A stretch of 64,000 nucleotides of DNA from an uncultured Lachnospiraceae bacterium (GTDB lineage: Bacteria > Bacillota > Clostridia > Lachnospirales > Lachnospiraceae). Every line of letters begins with the position of its first letter. The stretch's first letter is position 1. The notes below the pieces were generated by a model. The model was not told the DNA's origin. It was given only the letters and a program-made list of their open reading frames with translations, and made no database searches. This document shows positions 43,796 to 52,549 of this stretch, piece by piece. The translations under genes and the position numbers were made by a program. The stretch covers positions 1 through 64,000 of the forward strand of contig CAJTWA010000014.1 of the NCBI GenBank assembly GCA_910580195.1. The letters run 5' to 3'.

Positions 43796-43877
43796 AGGAT
43801 TCCTCCTTAATTTCTCTTTAAACTACTATATGTGGGCAGGGCTTAAAATATTCTTGGTGAAAATTTAAAAAAAGGTG

Positions 43878-43906
43878 TTGACAAAATGGAAAAATAGTTG
43901 TATTAT
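43878..43906 (+). promoter_or_regulatory. consensus promoter of tRNA-Gly
   Basis: TTGACA (43878-43883), exactly 17 bases, TATTAT (43901-43906), 15 bases before the tRNA. Confidence 0.88.
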
Positions 43907-43920
43907 AAACGAGATGAAAC

Positions 43921-43993
43921 GCGATAGTGGCGTAGTTGGTAACGCGCGACCTTGCCAAGGTCGAGACCGCGGGTTCGAGCCCCGTCTATCGCT
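43921..43993 (+). tRNA. tRNA-Gly(GCC)
   Basis: Acceptor stem GCGATAG pairs with CTATCGC; anticodon loop CTTGCCAAG gives anticodon GCC; the T-arm GGGTTCGAGCCCC is standard. CCA is not encoded. It has its own promoter and terminator. Confidence 0.97.
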
Positions 43994-43999
43994 CTTCTG

Positions 44000-44036
44000 G
44001 TTAAGAGCCGCAAACTTAAGGGTTTGCGGTTCTTTT
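44000..44036 (+). terminator. tRNA-Gly terminator
   Basis: GAGCCGCAAAC pairs with GTTTGCGGTTC, followed by TTTTTG. Confidence 0.85.
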
Positions 44037-44234
44037 TGTTCCCTTGTTTATTACTATGCATAATACGGTGTTACGTGTTATAATAAATTTTTTTGTCATG
44101 GAATTCTAAGATATCATTATTCAAAAGCCGCTTATTTCAGAGCTATGTGAATGATAAGCAAGTGGCAATATTTTTTACAGAATGTACACTGTTTTGTTTT
44201 GGCTTCAGGCTTGCATGTTGGGGAGCGCTGCCTT

Positions 44235-44780
44235 TTATGGGAGCATAGCTGCAAGATTAATGGTTAGGTTTCCATAAATGCAGGAGGAAATATCATCTTC
44301 AAAATTGTACTGGTTTGAATTTTTTTCATATGCAAAGTCGAATACCATGACAGTCCGTTTCATTGGGTTTACAATCCAGTATTCCCGGACGCCGGCCGTG
44401 CGGTATTTGAAAAGTTTGATATTGTAGTCCATATAGGCGTTGGAAGGGGATACAATTTCAATAATCCAATCGGGTGCGCCGTTGCAGCCGCGGTCGTCTA
44501 TTTTGGATTTATCGCAAATAATGGAAAGATCCGGCTCAACATAATTTTTATCATCCCCGTATAAGAAGACTGCGAATGGGGCAGGGAACACTTCGCAGTT
44601 TCCGCCGTTATTATCAATGTAGTTGGCAATTTTCTGCCCCAGCTTGCTAACCAGCCTTTGGTGGATGGTTTTTGGCGGGGCCATCAGATACATTTGCCCG
44701 TCAATCAGTTCTGCCCGCTGGCCGTCTGGCAGGGCATAGATATCTTCCGTTGTGTAAACTTTTTTTTTCAGCAGCGGCAT
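44235..44780 (-). CDS. Uma2 family (DUF820) putative endonuclease
   Basis: A 181-residue second Uma2 member, with AELIDGQMYLMAPPKTIHQ, VEPDLSII, GAPDWIIEIVSPSNAYMDY and VREYWIVNP. It is close in organisation to the copy at 18883-19440 but diverged. Stand-alone. The 43994-44234 spacer holds only the terminator and AT-rich sequence. Confidence 0.88.
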   Translation of the reverse strand: MPLLKKKVYTTEDIYALPDGQRAELIDGQMYLMAPPKTIHQRLVSKLGQKIANYIDNNGGNCEVFPAPFAVFLYGDDKNYVEPDLSIICDKSKIDDRGCNGAPDWIIEIVSPSNAYMDYNIKLFKYRTAGVREYWIVNPMKRTVMVFDFAYEKNSNQYNFEDDISSCIYGNLTINLAAMLP

Positions 44781-44958
44781 AAAGGTATCCTCGCTTTCTT
44801 ATTGTGCATTTCAACTATGCTTCATCTGTGTCCCGCGGGCGCTTGGGACGCAGGGATTATCAATATTTCCAAAAAGGCACAGCTTCGATGGGCAAAAGCT
44901 GTGCTTTCAGGAATAATGGGCATGGGGCTTTTGGAAAATTGCCGTCCTAAGGTTCCGC

Positions 44959-45219
44959 TTATTCGGCGCTGTTTTGTTCCGCGTACACCCCGCTCATATA
45001 GTCGTTGAGTGCGCTTAAATCAACTTCTGTCTGGACAGGGGTTTTTGTATCCTGCTTTGTGAAGTATCCATAGGCGGAATATCCCAGCCAGCCAACCACG
45101 GCTATGCAGACTACGCCGCTGCACACGGCGGTAATGGTGCGCTGCATTTTTTCACGTTTCATGGTTTGTTTCCGGTTTGCCTTTTCTTTTTTATAACGGT
45201 CTACTTTTTCTTGGCTCAT
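44959..45219 (-). CDS. small single-pass membrane protein
   Basis: An 86-residue protein with a highly basic N-terminus (KVDRYKKEKANRKQTMKREK), one membrane helix (about residues 29-50) and a short outside tail. The family is not recognised; similar short proteins are common in Lachnospiraceae. ATG at 45219 has AGGAG seven bases upstream; the ATG at 45225 is too close to that site. Confidence 0.7.
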   Translation of the reverse strand: MSQEKVDRYKKEKANRKQTMKREKMQRTITAVCSGVVCIAVVGWLGYSAYGYFTKQDTKTPVQTEVDLSALNDYMSGVYAEQNSAE

Positions 45220-45286
45220 AATCATTCTCCTTGCAAATTTAATCTTCTACAGTATACACCTTTTTTGTGAAAAAATCTTTAAAAAT

Positions 45287-45316
45287 TTGCAAAAAAATTA
45301 GAAGATATGGTATGAT
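45287..45316 (+). promoter_or_regulatory. promoter of thyA
   Basis: TTGCAA (45287-45292), 18-base spacer, TATGAT (45311-45316). Confidence 0.6.
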
Positions 45317-45390
45317 GGGTTGGATAAACTAGGAACAACTATATTTTTCGCATCCCAAAGGATGGGAAGGCGGCAGATAAAGGAGAACCA

Positions 45391-46239
45391 ATGAGCTTAG
45401 CAGACCATATTTTTATTGAGATGTGCCATGACATTCTGGAGCATGGCGTCAGCACGGAAGGGGAGAAGGTGCGCCCCCGCTGGGAGGATGGGAGCAGCGC
45501 CTACACCATTAAGAAGTTCGGCGTAGTCAGCCGTTACGATTTGTCCAAGGAATTCCCGGCAATTACTTTGCGCAGGACGGCCATTAAAAGCTGCACGGAC
45601 GAAATGCTTTGGATTTGGCAGAAAAAATCCAACAATACCAAAGACTTAAATAGCCATATCTGGGACGAGTGGGCGGATGAAACTGGGTCCATCGGCAAGG
45701 CATACGGCTACCAGATGGGGGTAGAGCACCAATATAAAGAAGGCAGGATGGACCAGGTGGACCGGGTGATTTACGATTTGAAGCACAACCCCTTCAGCCG
45801 CCGGATCCTGACAAATATGTATGTGCATCAGGATTTGCATGAGATGAACCTCTATCCCTGCGCTTACAGCATGACATTTAATGTGACACAGAAGCCGGGC
45901 CATGGGAAACTGACGCTGAACGCCATTTTAAACCAGCGTTCCCAAGATATCCTCACGGCGAACAATTGGAATGTGTGCCAGTATGCGGTGCTGGTGCATA
46001 TGCTGGCGCAGGTATGCGGGATGGAAGTGGGGGAGCTGGTCCATGTGATTGCAGACGCCCACATTTACGACCGGCATATCCCGTTGGTAAAAGAATTAAT
46101 TAGCCGGGAAACCCATCCGGCGCCGGAATTCTGGCTGAACCCGGAAGTGACGGATTTCTACCAATTTACGAAGGACGACGTCAGGCTTGAAAATTATGTG
46201 ACGGGGCCGCAGGTGACAGATATCCCAGTGGCAGTCTAA
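45391..46239 (+). CDS. thyA: thymidylate synthase (ThyA)
   Basis: Makes dTMP from dUMP with methylene-tetrahydrofolate as donor. The 282-residue protein has the catalytic Cys in LYPCAYSM, the dUMP-binding RSQDI motif and HVIADAHIYDRHIP. ATG at 45391 follows AAAGGAG. dfrA, which recycles the dihydrofolate product, lies downstream on the same strand. Confidence 0.94.
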   Translation: MSLADHIFIEMCHDILEHGVSTEGEKVRPRWEDGSSAYTIKKFGVVSRYDLSKEFPAITLRRTAIKSCTDEMLWIWQKKSNNTKDLNSHIWDEWADETGSIGKAYGYQMGVEHQYKEGRMDQVDRVIYDLKHNPFSRRILTNMYVHQDLHEMNLYPCAYSMTFNVTQKPGHGKLTLNAILNQRSQDILTANNWNVCQYAVLVHMLAQVCGMEVGELVHVIADAHIYDRHIPLVKELISRETHPAPEFWLNPEVTDFYQFTKDDVRLENYVTGPQVTDIPVAV

Positions 46240-46248
46240 GGGGGCTTT

Positions 46249-46350
46249 GGCTGGAGAAGCCGAATGTCCCGCCACAAGCAATGCGCCAAGGGTTTGCGGC
46301 TGGATTTTTGGCTTGAGAAGCCGAATGTCCCGCCACAGGCAATGCGCATA
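46249..46350 (+). repeat. 62-bp tandem duplication between thyA and dfrA
   Basis: GAGAAGCCGAATGTCCCGCC and the following AATGCGC recur at about 46253 and 46315. Confidence 0.85.
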
Positions 46351-46389
46351 GCGTTTTGCGCATGGGAAAAGGAAAGGAAGGGCAGAAGG

Positions 46390-46914
46390 ATGAATTTGAT
46401 TGCATCGGCAGACAAAAATTGGGCGATTGGCCTGAACAATAAATTACTGGTGAGGATCCCAGAGGACATGAAATTTTTCCAGAAAACCACGACGGGGAAA
46501 GTGGTGGTGATGGGAAGGAAAACCTTGGAAAGCCTTCCCGGGGGCCTGCCTTTAAAAAACAGGACGAATATTGTGCTGACGTCAAACCGGGCGTTTCAGG
46601 CAAAGGGGGCAAAGGCCGTGCACAGCGTGGAGGAGCTTTTGGAGGAGCTTAAGCAGTACCGGAGCGAGGATATTTACATTATCGGCGGGGAGCGGGTTTA
46701 CCGGGAATTGCTGGGCCTGTGCGACGTGGCCCATATCACAAAGCTTGATTATGGATATGAGGCGGATGCGTGGATCCCGAACTTGGATGAAGCGGAGGAT
46801 TGGGAACTTACCGGGAGCAGCGAGGAGCAGACCTATTTCGACTTGGAATACCATTTCCTGAAATATGAGAGGAAGAAAAAGGCTGGGAAGGAAAAACATC
46901 TTAATGCAAAATAA
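46390..46914 (+). CDS. dfrA: dihydrofolate reductase
   Basis: Reduces dihydrofolate to tetrahydrofolate with NADPH. The 174-residue protein has ADKNWAIGLNNKLLVRIPEDMKFF (substrate loop), VVMGRKTLESLP (NADPH) and IIGGERVYREL. ATG at 46390 has GGAAGGG upstream; the frame is open into the tandem repeat, but that part is not family-like. Functionally paired with thyA. Confidence 0.94.
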   Translation: MNLIASADKNWAIGLNNKLLVRIPEDMKFFQKTTTGKVVVMGRKTLESLPGGLPLKNRTNIVLTSNRAFQAKGAKAVHSVEELLEELKQYRSEDIYIIGGERVYRELLGLCDVAHITKLDYGYEADAWIPNLDEAEDWELTGSSEEQTYFDLEYHFLKYERKKKAGKEKHLNAK

Positions 46915-47012
46915 GCTCTGGACGGTAGAAAGAAAAGAAGGCCAATCGTGTGGAAAATAAGTTTTCCATAACTATTTGTGCCTAAGCGGAACGAAAGGAA
47001 TGGGCAATTAAC

Positions 47013-47966
47013 ATGGAAAATTTTATTTTTAGCCTGAATGTGACAGTACCGATTTTTCTGGTGATGGCATTGGGCTGGGCTTTGAAGCAGATAGGGATGC
47101 TGGATGAGCATTTTGTGTCGGTGGGGAATAAATTTAATTTTCAGGTGACGCTGCCCGTCTTGCTGTTTCGGGACATTTCTTCCGTGGACATCGGGGCGGT
47201 GTTTGACCTGCAGTATGTGCTGTTCTGCGCCCTTGCAAGCTCAGCCTGCTTCTGGGCAATCTGGGGTTGCACGAAATTATTCCTGAAAAACCAGTACATG
47301 GTGGGCGCTTTTGTGCAGGCTTCTTTCCGCAGCAGCGCGGCAGTGATGGGCCTGGCCTTTATCCAGAATATTTATGGGCAGTCTGCCATGGGGCCTTTGA
47401 TGATTATTGGGGCGGTGCCCCTGTACAACATTTATTCCGTGCTTGTGCTGACTTTTGAAGGCCAGCAGGGGCAGGCGGCGGGCCAAAGGGAGAAAATCCG
47501 GCAGGCTTTTTGCAGTATCCTGAAAAACCCAATGATTATCAGCATTTTCCTAGGGCTTCTGGTTTCCCTGTGCGGCATCCGGTTCCCGCTCCTTGTGGAT
47601 AAAACGGTAAGCCAAGTGTCGCAGATTGCTACCCCGCTGGCGTTGGTGACGTTGGGGGCAGGGTTTGAAGGAAGGAAAGCCTTGGCGAAGCTAAAGCCGA
47701 CGCTTGCCGCTTCTTTCATAAAACTTGTGGCGCAGCCTATGGTTTTGCTGCCGGTTGCCCTTGCCATGGGCTTTGAGGGGGAGAAGCTTATCGGGATACT
47801 GATTATGCTGGCGTCCCCTACCACCCCAAGCTGTTATATTATGGCGAAGAATATGGGGAACGATGGGACCCTTACGGCAAGCATTGTGGTGGTGACGACG
47901 CTGCTTGCATCGTTTACTTTGACGGGGTGGATTTTTCTGCTGAAAACTTTGGGGTATATAGGGTGA
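47013..47966 (+). CDS. AEC family transporter
   Basis: A 317-residue membrane transporter of the auxin efflux carrier family with about 10 helices. Family-like sequences include FLVMALGWALKQIGMLDE and the C-terminal LASPTTPSCYIMAKNMGNDGTL. Characterised bacterial members move malate or other organic acids; the substrate here is unknown. ATG 47013. Confidence 0.9.
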   Translation: MENFIFSLNVTVPIFLVMALGWALKQIGMLDEHFVSVGNKFNFQVTLPVLLFRDISSVDIGAVFDLQYVLFCALASSACFWAIWGCTKLFLKNQYMVGAFVQASFRSSAAVMGLAFIQNIYGQSAMGPLMIIGAVPLYNIYSVLVLTFEGQQGQAAGQREKIRQAFCSILKNPMIISIFLGLLVSLCGIRFPLLVDKTVSQVSQIATPLALVTLGAGFEGRKALAKLKPTLAASFIKLVAQPMVLLPVALAMGFEGEKLIGILIMLASPTTPSCYIMAKNMGNDGTLTASIVVVTTLLASFTLTGWIFLLKTLGYIG

Positions 47967-47984
47967 AAAATGAGGTAAGTAAAT

Positions 47985-48140
47985 ATGGTTATTTATCATG
48001 GAAGTCCACAAATTGTAAAAGTACCAGAAATCCGGATAACAAAATATAATAAGGATTTTTATTTTGGATTTTATTGTACGGTTATGGAAAAGCAAGGCGC
48101 TGGCAACGTTAAAATTTTTGGAAGGAGTGCAGGTACATGA
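47985..48140 (+). pseudogene. truncated DUF3990-like gene
   Basis: The 51 residues MVIYHGSPQIV...YNKDFYFGFYCTVMEKQ match the start of DUF3990 proteins (ADP-ribosyltransferase-like fold, normally about 150 residues or more). After MEKQ the reading frame departs from the family; a +1 shift gives ARRWQR and then a stop, which fits the expected continuation. The gene is therefore frameshifted and truncated. The next gene starts at its stop (ATGA overlap). Confidence 0.6.
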
Positions 48141-48574
48141 AGAACGATAACAATTTGTTTTATGTCTGTAGCCTAATAGAATATATTGCTAGGGAAACAA
48201 AGAATACCAGAAATGATGTTGTGAATTGCTTGAATCATGATTTGCAGCGCATTTATGATTATGCAGATGTTTTCCATTGCGAGCCAATTGAAAAAGTTGC
48301 AGATGATTTTATAGAAAGAGCCAGTATTCCAATAGGGAATTATGATAATTTGTGCTGTTGCCGGTATGCACTTCCGGATTATTGGGATATTGGGGAAGTT
48401 TTTGCGCGCTTGGTCGAAGACTGTTATGGTGGCATTGATGTTATGGATGGGGTAAGGGAGGTTTATGGATCATGGCTTGCAGACAAGATTTTGAATTTTA
48501 ATTCGGATTTGTACTATCAGCCAAGGGATTATATAGCAGCATGTTACAGGGAGGGGAAAATACTTTCTGCATAG
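48137..48574 (+). CDS. hypothetical partner of the DUF3990-like gene
   Basis: A 145-residue acidic protein, rich in Tyr, Asp and Cys, with NNLFYVCSLIEYIARETKNTRNDVVNCL at the start and a middle part (ADVFHCEPIEKVADDFI). Similar small genes accompany DUF3990 genes in Clostridia, possibly as an antitoxin-like partner, but this is uncertain. GGAAGGAG at about 48119 supports the ATG at 48137. Confidence 0.6.
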   Translation: MKNDNNLFYVCSLIEYIARETKNTRNDVVNCLNHDLQRIYDYADVFHCEPIEKVADDFIERASIPIGNYDNLCCCRYALPDYWDIGEVFARLVEDCYGGIDVMDGVREVYGSWLADKILNFNSDLYYQPRDYIAACYREGKILSA

Positions 48575-48660
48575 GCAGAAAAAGGGAATGACGGGATTTT
48601 TATGGCGAGCATTGCCCCCAGTAGGGGGATGCTGCAAAGAAGGTGTAAGAAATAGAAAAA

Positions 48661-48734
48661 TGGAAGCAATGGGGCTCGAACCCATGGCCTCTCGCGTGTG
48701 AGGCGAACGCTCATCCCAGCTGAGCTATGCTTCC
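48661..48734 (-). tRNA. tRNA-Val(CAC)
   Basis: On the minus strand the acceptor stem GGAAGCA pairs with TGCTTCC, the anticodon loop CTCACAC gives CAC, and the T-loop is GGGTTCGAGCCCC. CCA is not encoded. Confidence 0.95.
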
Positions 48735-48845
48735 ATATAAACTATTATAGCACTAAAATAAGGAATTGCAACATTTTTTTGTGGCTTATCTCCCCATCGT
48801 CGTCCCAGGGAGGGACATTGTTTGTATGGGCGCCGGCAAAGAAAT

Positions 48846-49358
48846 TTAGTAATCCCCGGTTGCCGCGTCAATGCCAACCCCATGTACCAGCAAATCGGTA
48901 AGGGTGTCCGCAAGTTTGTGGGAACTCTTTAAATCACAGACCCCATCCTCCGTCACATATAGCCCGAACCCTTCCTGCCCTTCCCCAAAGAAATAGATAA
49001 GGTCGCCTAAATCGTCGCCGAATACCCATACCTTGCTGAAAAATTCTTTATTTGCCCGTTCCCCAAAAAACTCCCAGTCCCCGCATTTTTCTAATGCGCC
49101 GTAAGCGCTGTAAATGGAAATGCACAGCGTTGAATTTTCGTCCCCGTTCTTTAAGCCAAATTCAATCCCCCAGCTCCCCTCACCGGAAATTTCTTTCAAT
49201 AATGCAAGGTAATCTTCCGGCAGCGGGACGGGCGACTGTGCAATTACTTTTTCAATGTCCTCCTCCCCGCCGGGGCAGAGGTCTGCTTCGTCATAAGACA
49301 GCCTGTGGCTTAAGTTTCTTAAAATATCCATTTTAATTACCCATTCCTTTCGTTCCAT
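48846..49358 (-). CDS. SMI1/KNR4 (SUKH) family protein
   Basis: A 170-residue SUKH-fold protein with PVPLPEDYLALLKEISGEGSWGIEFG and WVFGDDLGDLIYFFGEG. SUKH proteins often act as immunity proteins against nuclease toxins. ATG at 49358 follows GGAGGG. It is 14 bases from the next gene upstream, DUF1877, so they form an operon; no toxin gene is in view. Confidence 0.85.
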   Translation of the reverse strand: MERKEWVIKMDILRNLSHRLSYDEADLCPGGEEDIEKVIAQSPVPLPEDYLALLKEISGEGSWGIEFGLKNGDENSTLCISIYSAYGALEKCGDWEFFGERANKEFFSKVWVFGDDLGDLIYFFGEGQEGFGLYVTEDGVCDLKSSHKLADTLTDLLVHGVGIDAATGDY

Positions 49359-49372
49359 TAAGTACCCTCCGG

Positions 49373-49915
49373 TTACCGGTCAACGGTAAACAGCACATAC
49401 CGTCCTTCCTCTGCTGCCCGTTTCCAAAAATCCAAGCTGCCCTGAAGGTATTCCCATGTGTAATCGAAATCTTCTGCGTCTGGCTGCATCCCGTAATCTT
49501 CGGCATCAATCTTGCAGTAGCGTTCCTCGCATGTTTCCTTTGGCAGCAGTGGTAGGGCTTTTGCGACTTCTGTTACCTGCTCTGGGGTTTTGAGGATGAT
49601 AAATGCATCGTCTTCCTCTTCTGGGGTAACCGTTTCCCCAGAAGGTTTGCGCACAACGCCGTAGAGGGGTTCCCCGCCAAAAACCACATTGCATAGCGGC
49701 GGGCATTTATTTTCAAAATCGAGGTTCCCATCCGTCAGCATCCGGTGCATGGCGTCCCATGACTTGTCCAGTTCACAGGTATATTCCGGGAACTCATCAA
49801 AAAAACGTTCTTCGATTTCATCGTGCATGTAGACGGCGCGCCCTTCCCGCTGGACGGCCCTTAATTTTTCCACTTCCTGCCCGTCTAGGGCAAATAAAAC
49901 AGCTAAGCATCCCAT
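49373..49915 (-). CDS. YfbM-like DUF1877 family protein
   Basis: A 180-residue protein of the DUF1877 family (MGCLAVLFALDGQEVEKLRA; ELDKSWDAMHRML; the C-terminal YTWEYLQGSLDFWKRAAEEGRYVLF). Function unknown, but members appear in polymorphic toxin immunity loci. A family E repeat sits just upstream, near its promoter. Confidence 0.83.
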   Translation of the reverse strand: MGCLAVLFALDGQEVEKLRAVQREGRAVYMHDEIEERFFDEFPEYTCELDKSWDAMHRMLTDGNLDFENKCPPLCNVVFGGEPLYGVVRKPSGETVTPEEEDDAFIILKTPEQVTEVAKALPLLPKETCEERYCKIDAEDYGMQPDAEDFDYTWEYLQGSLDFWKRAAEEGRYVLFTVDR

Positions 49916-49938
49916 GAGTCACCCTCCTTTTCCGTTCT

Positions 49939-49988
49939 GGTAAAACTATGCGCACTTCGGCGCGTATCATAGCTGTTGCTATTATACC
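49939..49988. repeat. palindromic repeat family E, copy 3
   Basis: GGTAAAACTATGCGCACTTC, then CGGCGCGTATCATAGC and CTATTATACC. It lies directly upstream of the DUF1877-SUKH operon. Confidence 0.85.
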
Positions 49989-50076
49989 TTAACTTTCTGG
50001 CAGATGGAAGTGCTTTCCTGAAAAATCTTCTGTTACGCAGGCAGTTGCCCTATTCTCCCATCCGGGCAGTATTTTC

Positions 50077-50142
50077 GTAACAATTTAGCCCATTTGGAGT
50101 TTGCTTTCTGCAAAGGGCTGGATTCTTTGGCTGAACTGTTAC
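50077..50142. repeat. palindromic repeat family D, copy 2
   Basis: GTAACAATTTAGCC (50077-50090) pairs with GGCTGAACTGTTAC (50129-50142). It lies 94 bases before ilvB. No T-box is present in this leader; the 49916-50235 gap holds only families E and D. Confidence 0.75.
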
Positions 50143-50235
50143 ATATTTTCTATTTTCCTTAAGGAACCTACTTTCCCAAATGGGAAATTTCTGCTACAAT
50201 GGAAAAGATACAGAAAAAAAGCAGAGGTGAATCTT

Positions 50236-51960
50236 ATGGCGATGGAAATCACAGGAAGGAAATTATTTGTAAAAGCATTGCTGGAAGAAGGGGTAGACAC
50301 CGTATTTGGCTACCCTGGCGGCATGGTAACAGATATTTTGGATGAATTATATAAGCACGAGGAAATCGAACTGGTGCTGCCCCGGCATGAGCAAGGCCTA
50401 GTCCACGAAGCGGAGGGCTATGCGAAAGCGACGGGGAAAGTCGGGGTCTGCGTTGTCACCAGCGGCCCGGGGGCGACGAACGTCATCACAGGCTTGGCGG
50501 ACGCCCATTATGACAACATCCCGCTGGTGTGCATTACCGGGCAGGTGCCTTTGAACCTGATTGGGAATGACGCTTTTCAGGAAGTGGACATTGTGGGCAT
50601 GACCCGCAGCATTACCAAGTACGGCGTTACCGTCCGGGACCGGAGGGAGCTGGGGAAAATCTTAAAAATGGCGTTCCACATTGCAAAAACAGGGAAACCG
50701 GGGCCGGTGCTGATTGACCTGCCAAAGGACATCCAGACTGCCCAAGGGCCGGGGGAATACCCCAAGGAGGTATCTATCCGCGGGTACAAGCCCAACGAGA
50801 GCGTCCATATCGGCCAGTTGAAAAAGGGCTACAAGCTCCTGAAATCTGCCAAAAAGCCCTTATTCCTCATCGGAGGCGGCGTCAACATTGCCAAAGCAAA
50901 TGAAAAAATGCTACGGCTGGTGGAGCAGACGAAAATCCCAGTAGTAACGACTATTATGGGGAAAGGGGCAATCCCCACCAGCCATCCCTATTACATCGGC
51001 AACAGCGGGATGCATGGGAAATATGCGGCAAACATTGCCGTGGGCCAGTGCGACGTGCTGTTTTCCATCGGCACACGGTTCAACGACCGGATTACCGGGG
51101 ATTTGAATGAATTTGCCCCCAATGCCCAGATTGTCCATGTGGATATTGACACCGCGGCCATTTCCCGGAACGTGGTGGTGGACGTGCCTATTGTGGCGGA
51201 CGCCAACCTTGCGCTGGAAAAGCTGCTGGAGTGGGCGGAGCCGCAGGACACGGACGGGTGGCTTGCGCAAATCCGGGAATGGGACAAGGAAAACCCGCTG
51301 GAAATGCGCAGGGATAAAGGCATGACCCCCCAGATGGTGATGGAAGGGATCAACCAGCAGTTCCCAGAAGGGATTATTGTCACGGACGTAGGCCAGCATC
51401 AGATGTGGGCCGCCCAGTACATAGAGCTGGATGAAAAGAAGCAGTACATTACCTCCGGCGGCCTTGGCACCATGGGCTTTGGGTTCCCAGCTGCAATCGG
51501 GGCGAAAATTGGATGCCCTGGGAAACAAGTAATCTGCATTACTGGGGACGGCGGGATGCAGATGAACCTGCAGGAACTGGCAACTGCCATGTCCATGGAG
51601 GCAAATGTCATTGTCTGTATTTTAAATAATTATTACCTTGGGATGGTGCGCCAGATGCAGCAGCTTTTCTATGGGAAACGCTATAAAGCAGTCTGCCTGC
51701 GGCGGAAGAAGGGCTGCCCCAACGACTGCAAAGGGCCAAACCCGGCCTGCCCCCCTTATGAGCCGGATTTTGTGAAGCTGGCGGAAAGCTATGGGGCCGT
51801 AGGCATCCGCGTCACGAAGGAAGAGGAAATTGCCCCTGCCTTTGAGAAAGCAAAAATGCAGGACGTCCCTGTGCTGATTGAATTTATGGTTGCGGCAGAG
51901 GAAATTGTGCTGCCTATGGTAAAAGGCGGCAATCCTATGACGGAAATGATTTTGAAATAG
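50236..51960 (+). CDS. ilvB: acetolactate synthase large subunit
   Basis: Thiamine-diphosphate enzyme, first common step of valine, leucine and isoleucine synthesis. The 574-residue protein has the ThDP pyrimidine Glu in LPRHEQGLVHEAEGYA, the ThDP motif GDGGMQMNLQELATA ending near N in ILNNYYLG, and the FAD-binding middle. A Cys-rich insert (LRRKKGCPNDCKGPNPACPPYEPDF, about residues 484-508) near the C-terminus is unusual; four cysteines could bind a metal. ATG at 50236 has AGAGGTGA upstream. ilvN follows 15 bases downstream. Confidence 0.95.
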   Translation: MAMEITGRKLFVKALLEEGVDTVFGYPGGMVTDILDELYKHEEIELVLPRHEQGLVHEAEGYAKATGKVGVCVVTSGPGATNVITGLADAHYDNIPLVCITGQVPLNLIGNDAFQEVDIVGMTRSITKYGVTVRDRRELGKILKMAFHIAKTGKPGPVLIDLPKDIQTAQGPGEYPKEVSIRGYKPNESVHIGQLKKGYKLLKSAKKPLFLIGGGVNIAKANEKMLRLVEQTKIPVVTTIMGKGAIPTSHPYYIGNSGMHGKYAANIAVGQCDVLFSIGTRFNDRITGDLNEFAPNAQIVHVDIDTAAISRNVVVDVPIVADANLALEKLLEWAEPQDTDGWLAQIREWDKENPLEMRRDKGMTPQMVMEGINQQFPEGIIVTDVGQHQMWAAQYIELDEKKQYITSGGLGTMGFGFPAAIGAKIGCPGKQVICITGDGGMQMNLQELATAMSMEANVIVCILNNYYLGMVRQMQQLFYGKRYKAVCLRRKKGCPNDCKGPNPACPPYEPDFVKLAESYGAVGIRVTKEEEIAPAFEKAKMQDVPVLIEFMVAAEEIVLPMVKGGNPMTEMILK

Positions 51961-51975
51961 GGAGGGGGAACTGGA

Positions 51976-52512
51976 ATGAAAAACAGATGGATTGCATTAT
52001 ATGTAGAAAACCAAGTGGGCGTCTTAGCCAAGGTATCCGGCCTTTTTTCCGGGAAATCCTATAACCTGCAGAGCTTAACGGTGGGGACTACGGAGGATGA
52101 AACGGTTTCCCGCATGACAATCTGCGTTACCAGCGACGACATTACCTTTGAGCAGATTAAAAAGCAGTTAAACCGGATGGTGGAAGTCATTAAGGTGATT
52201 GATTTGACGGATATGCCCATCCATATGAAGGAAATTTTGTTTGCGAAAGTAAAAAACTGCACGGTGGAGGAAAAGGCGGAGCTGTTCCAGATTGCGCAGG
52301 TGTTCCATGTGGAGGTGTCGGATATTGGGACGGACAGCGTGCTGTTGGAAAGCAAGATGACGGAGCGGCGGAACAATGAGCTGATTGATTTGCTGCGGAG
52401 CAAGTATAAGCATATTGAGATTGTGCGGGGAGGGGCGGTGGCGATTGAGTCGATTAGCACTTCCTGCGCGGGGAGGGCGGAGTATTTCCGGCTGGCGCAT
52501 CAGAAGAAGTGA
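51976..52512 (+). CDS. ilvN: acetolactate synthase small (regulatory) subunit
   Basis: Regulatory subunit that gives valine feedback control. The 178-residue protein starts with an ACT domain (WIALYVENQVGVLAKVSGLFSGKSYNLQSLTVG) and has the C-terminal ALS small-subunit domain. ATG at 51976 follows GGAGGGG. Translated together with ilvB. Confidence 0.95.
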   Translation: MKNRWIALYVENQVGVLAKVSGLFSGKSYNLQSLTVGTTEDETVSRMTICVTSDDITFEQIKKQLNRMVEVIKVIDLTDMPIHMKEILFAKVKNCTVEEKAELFQIAQVFHVEVSDIGTDSVLLESKMTERRNNELIDLLRSKYKHIEIVRGGAVAIESISTSCAGRAEYFRLAHQKK

Positions 52513-52549
52513 AAAGATTAATCGGAAAGGGAAGGTTGTGGGGGCGGAC

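Noticed and set aside
48661..48734. tRNA-Val as an attachment site for an element
   Set aside because: No integrase and no repeated tRNA end nearby.
49990..50235. T-box or leader-peptide attenuator before ilvB
   Set aside because: No GGTGGNACCGCG sequence, no branched-chain codon-rich leader and no terminator hairpin with a T-run.
50911..51528. Leftward open frame inside ilvB
   Set aside because: Antisense shadow of a conserved ilvB segment.
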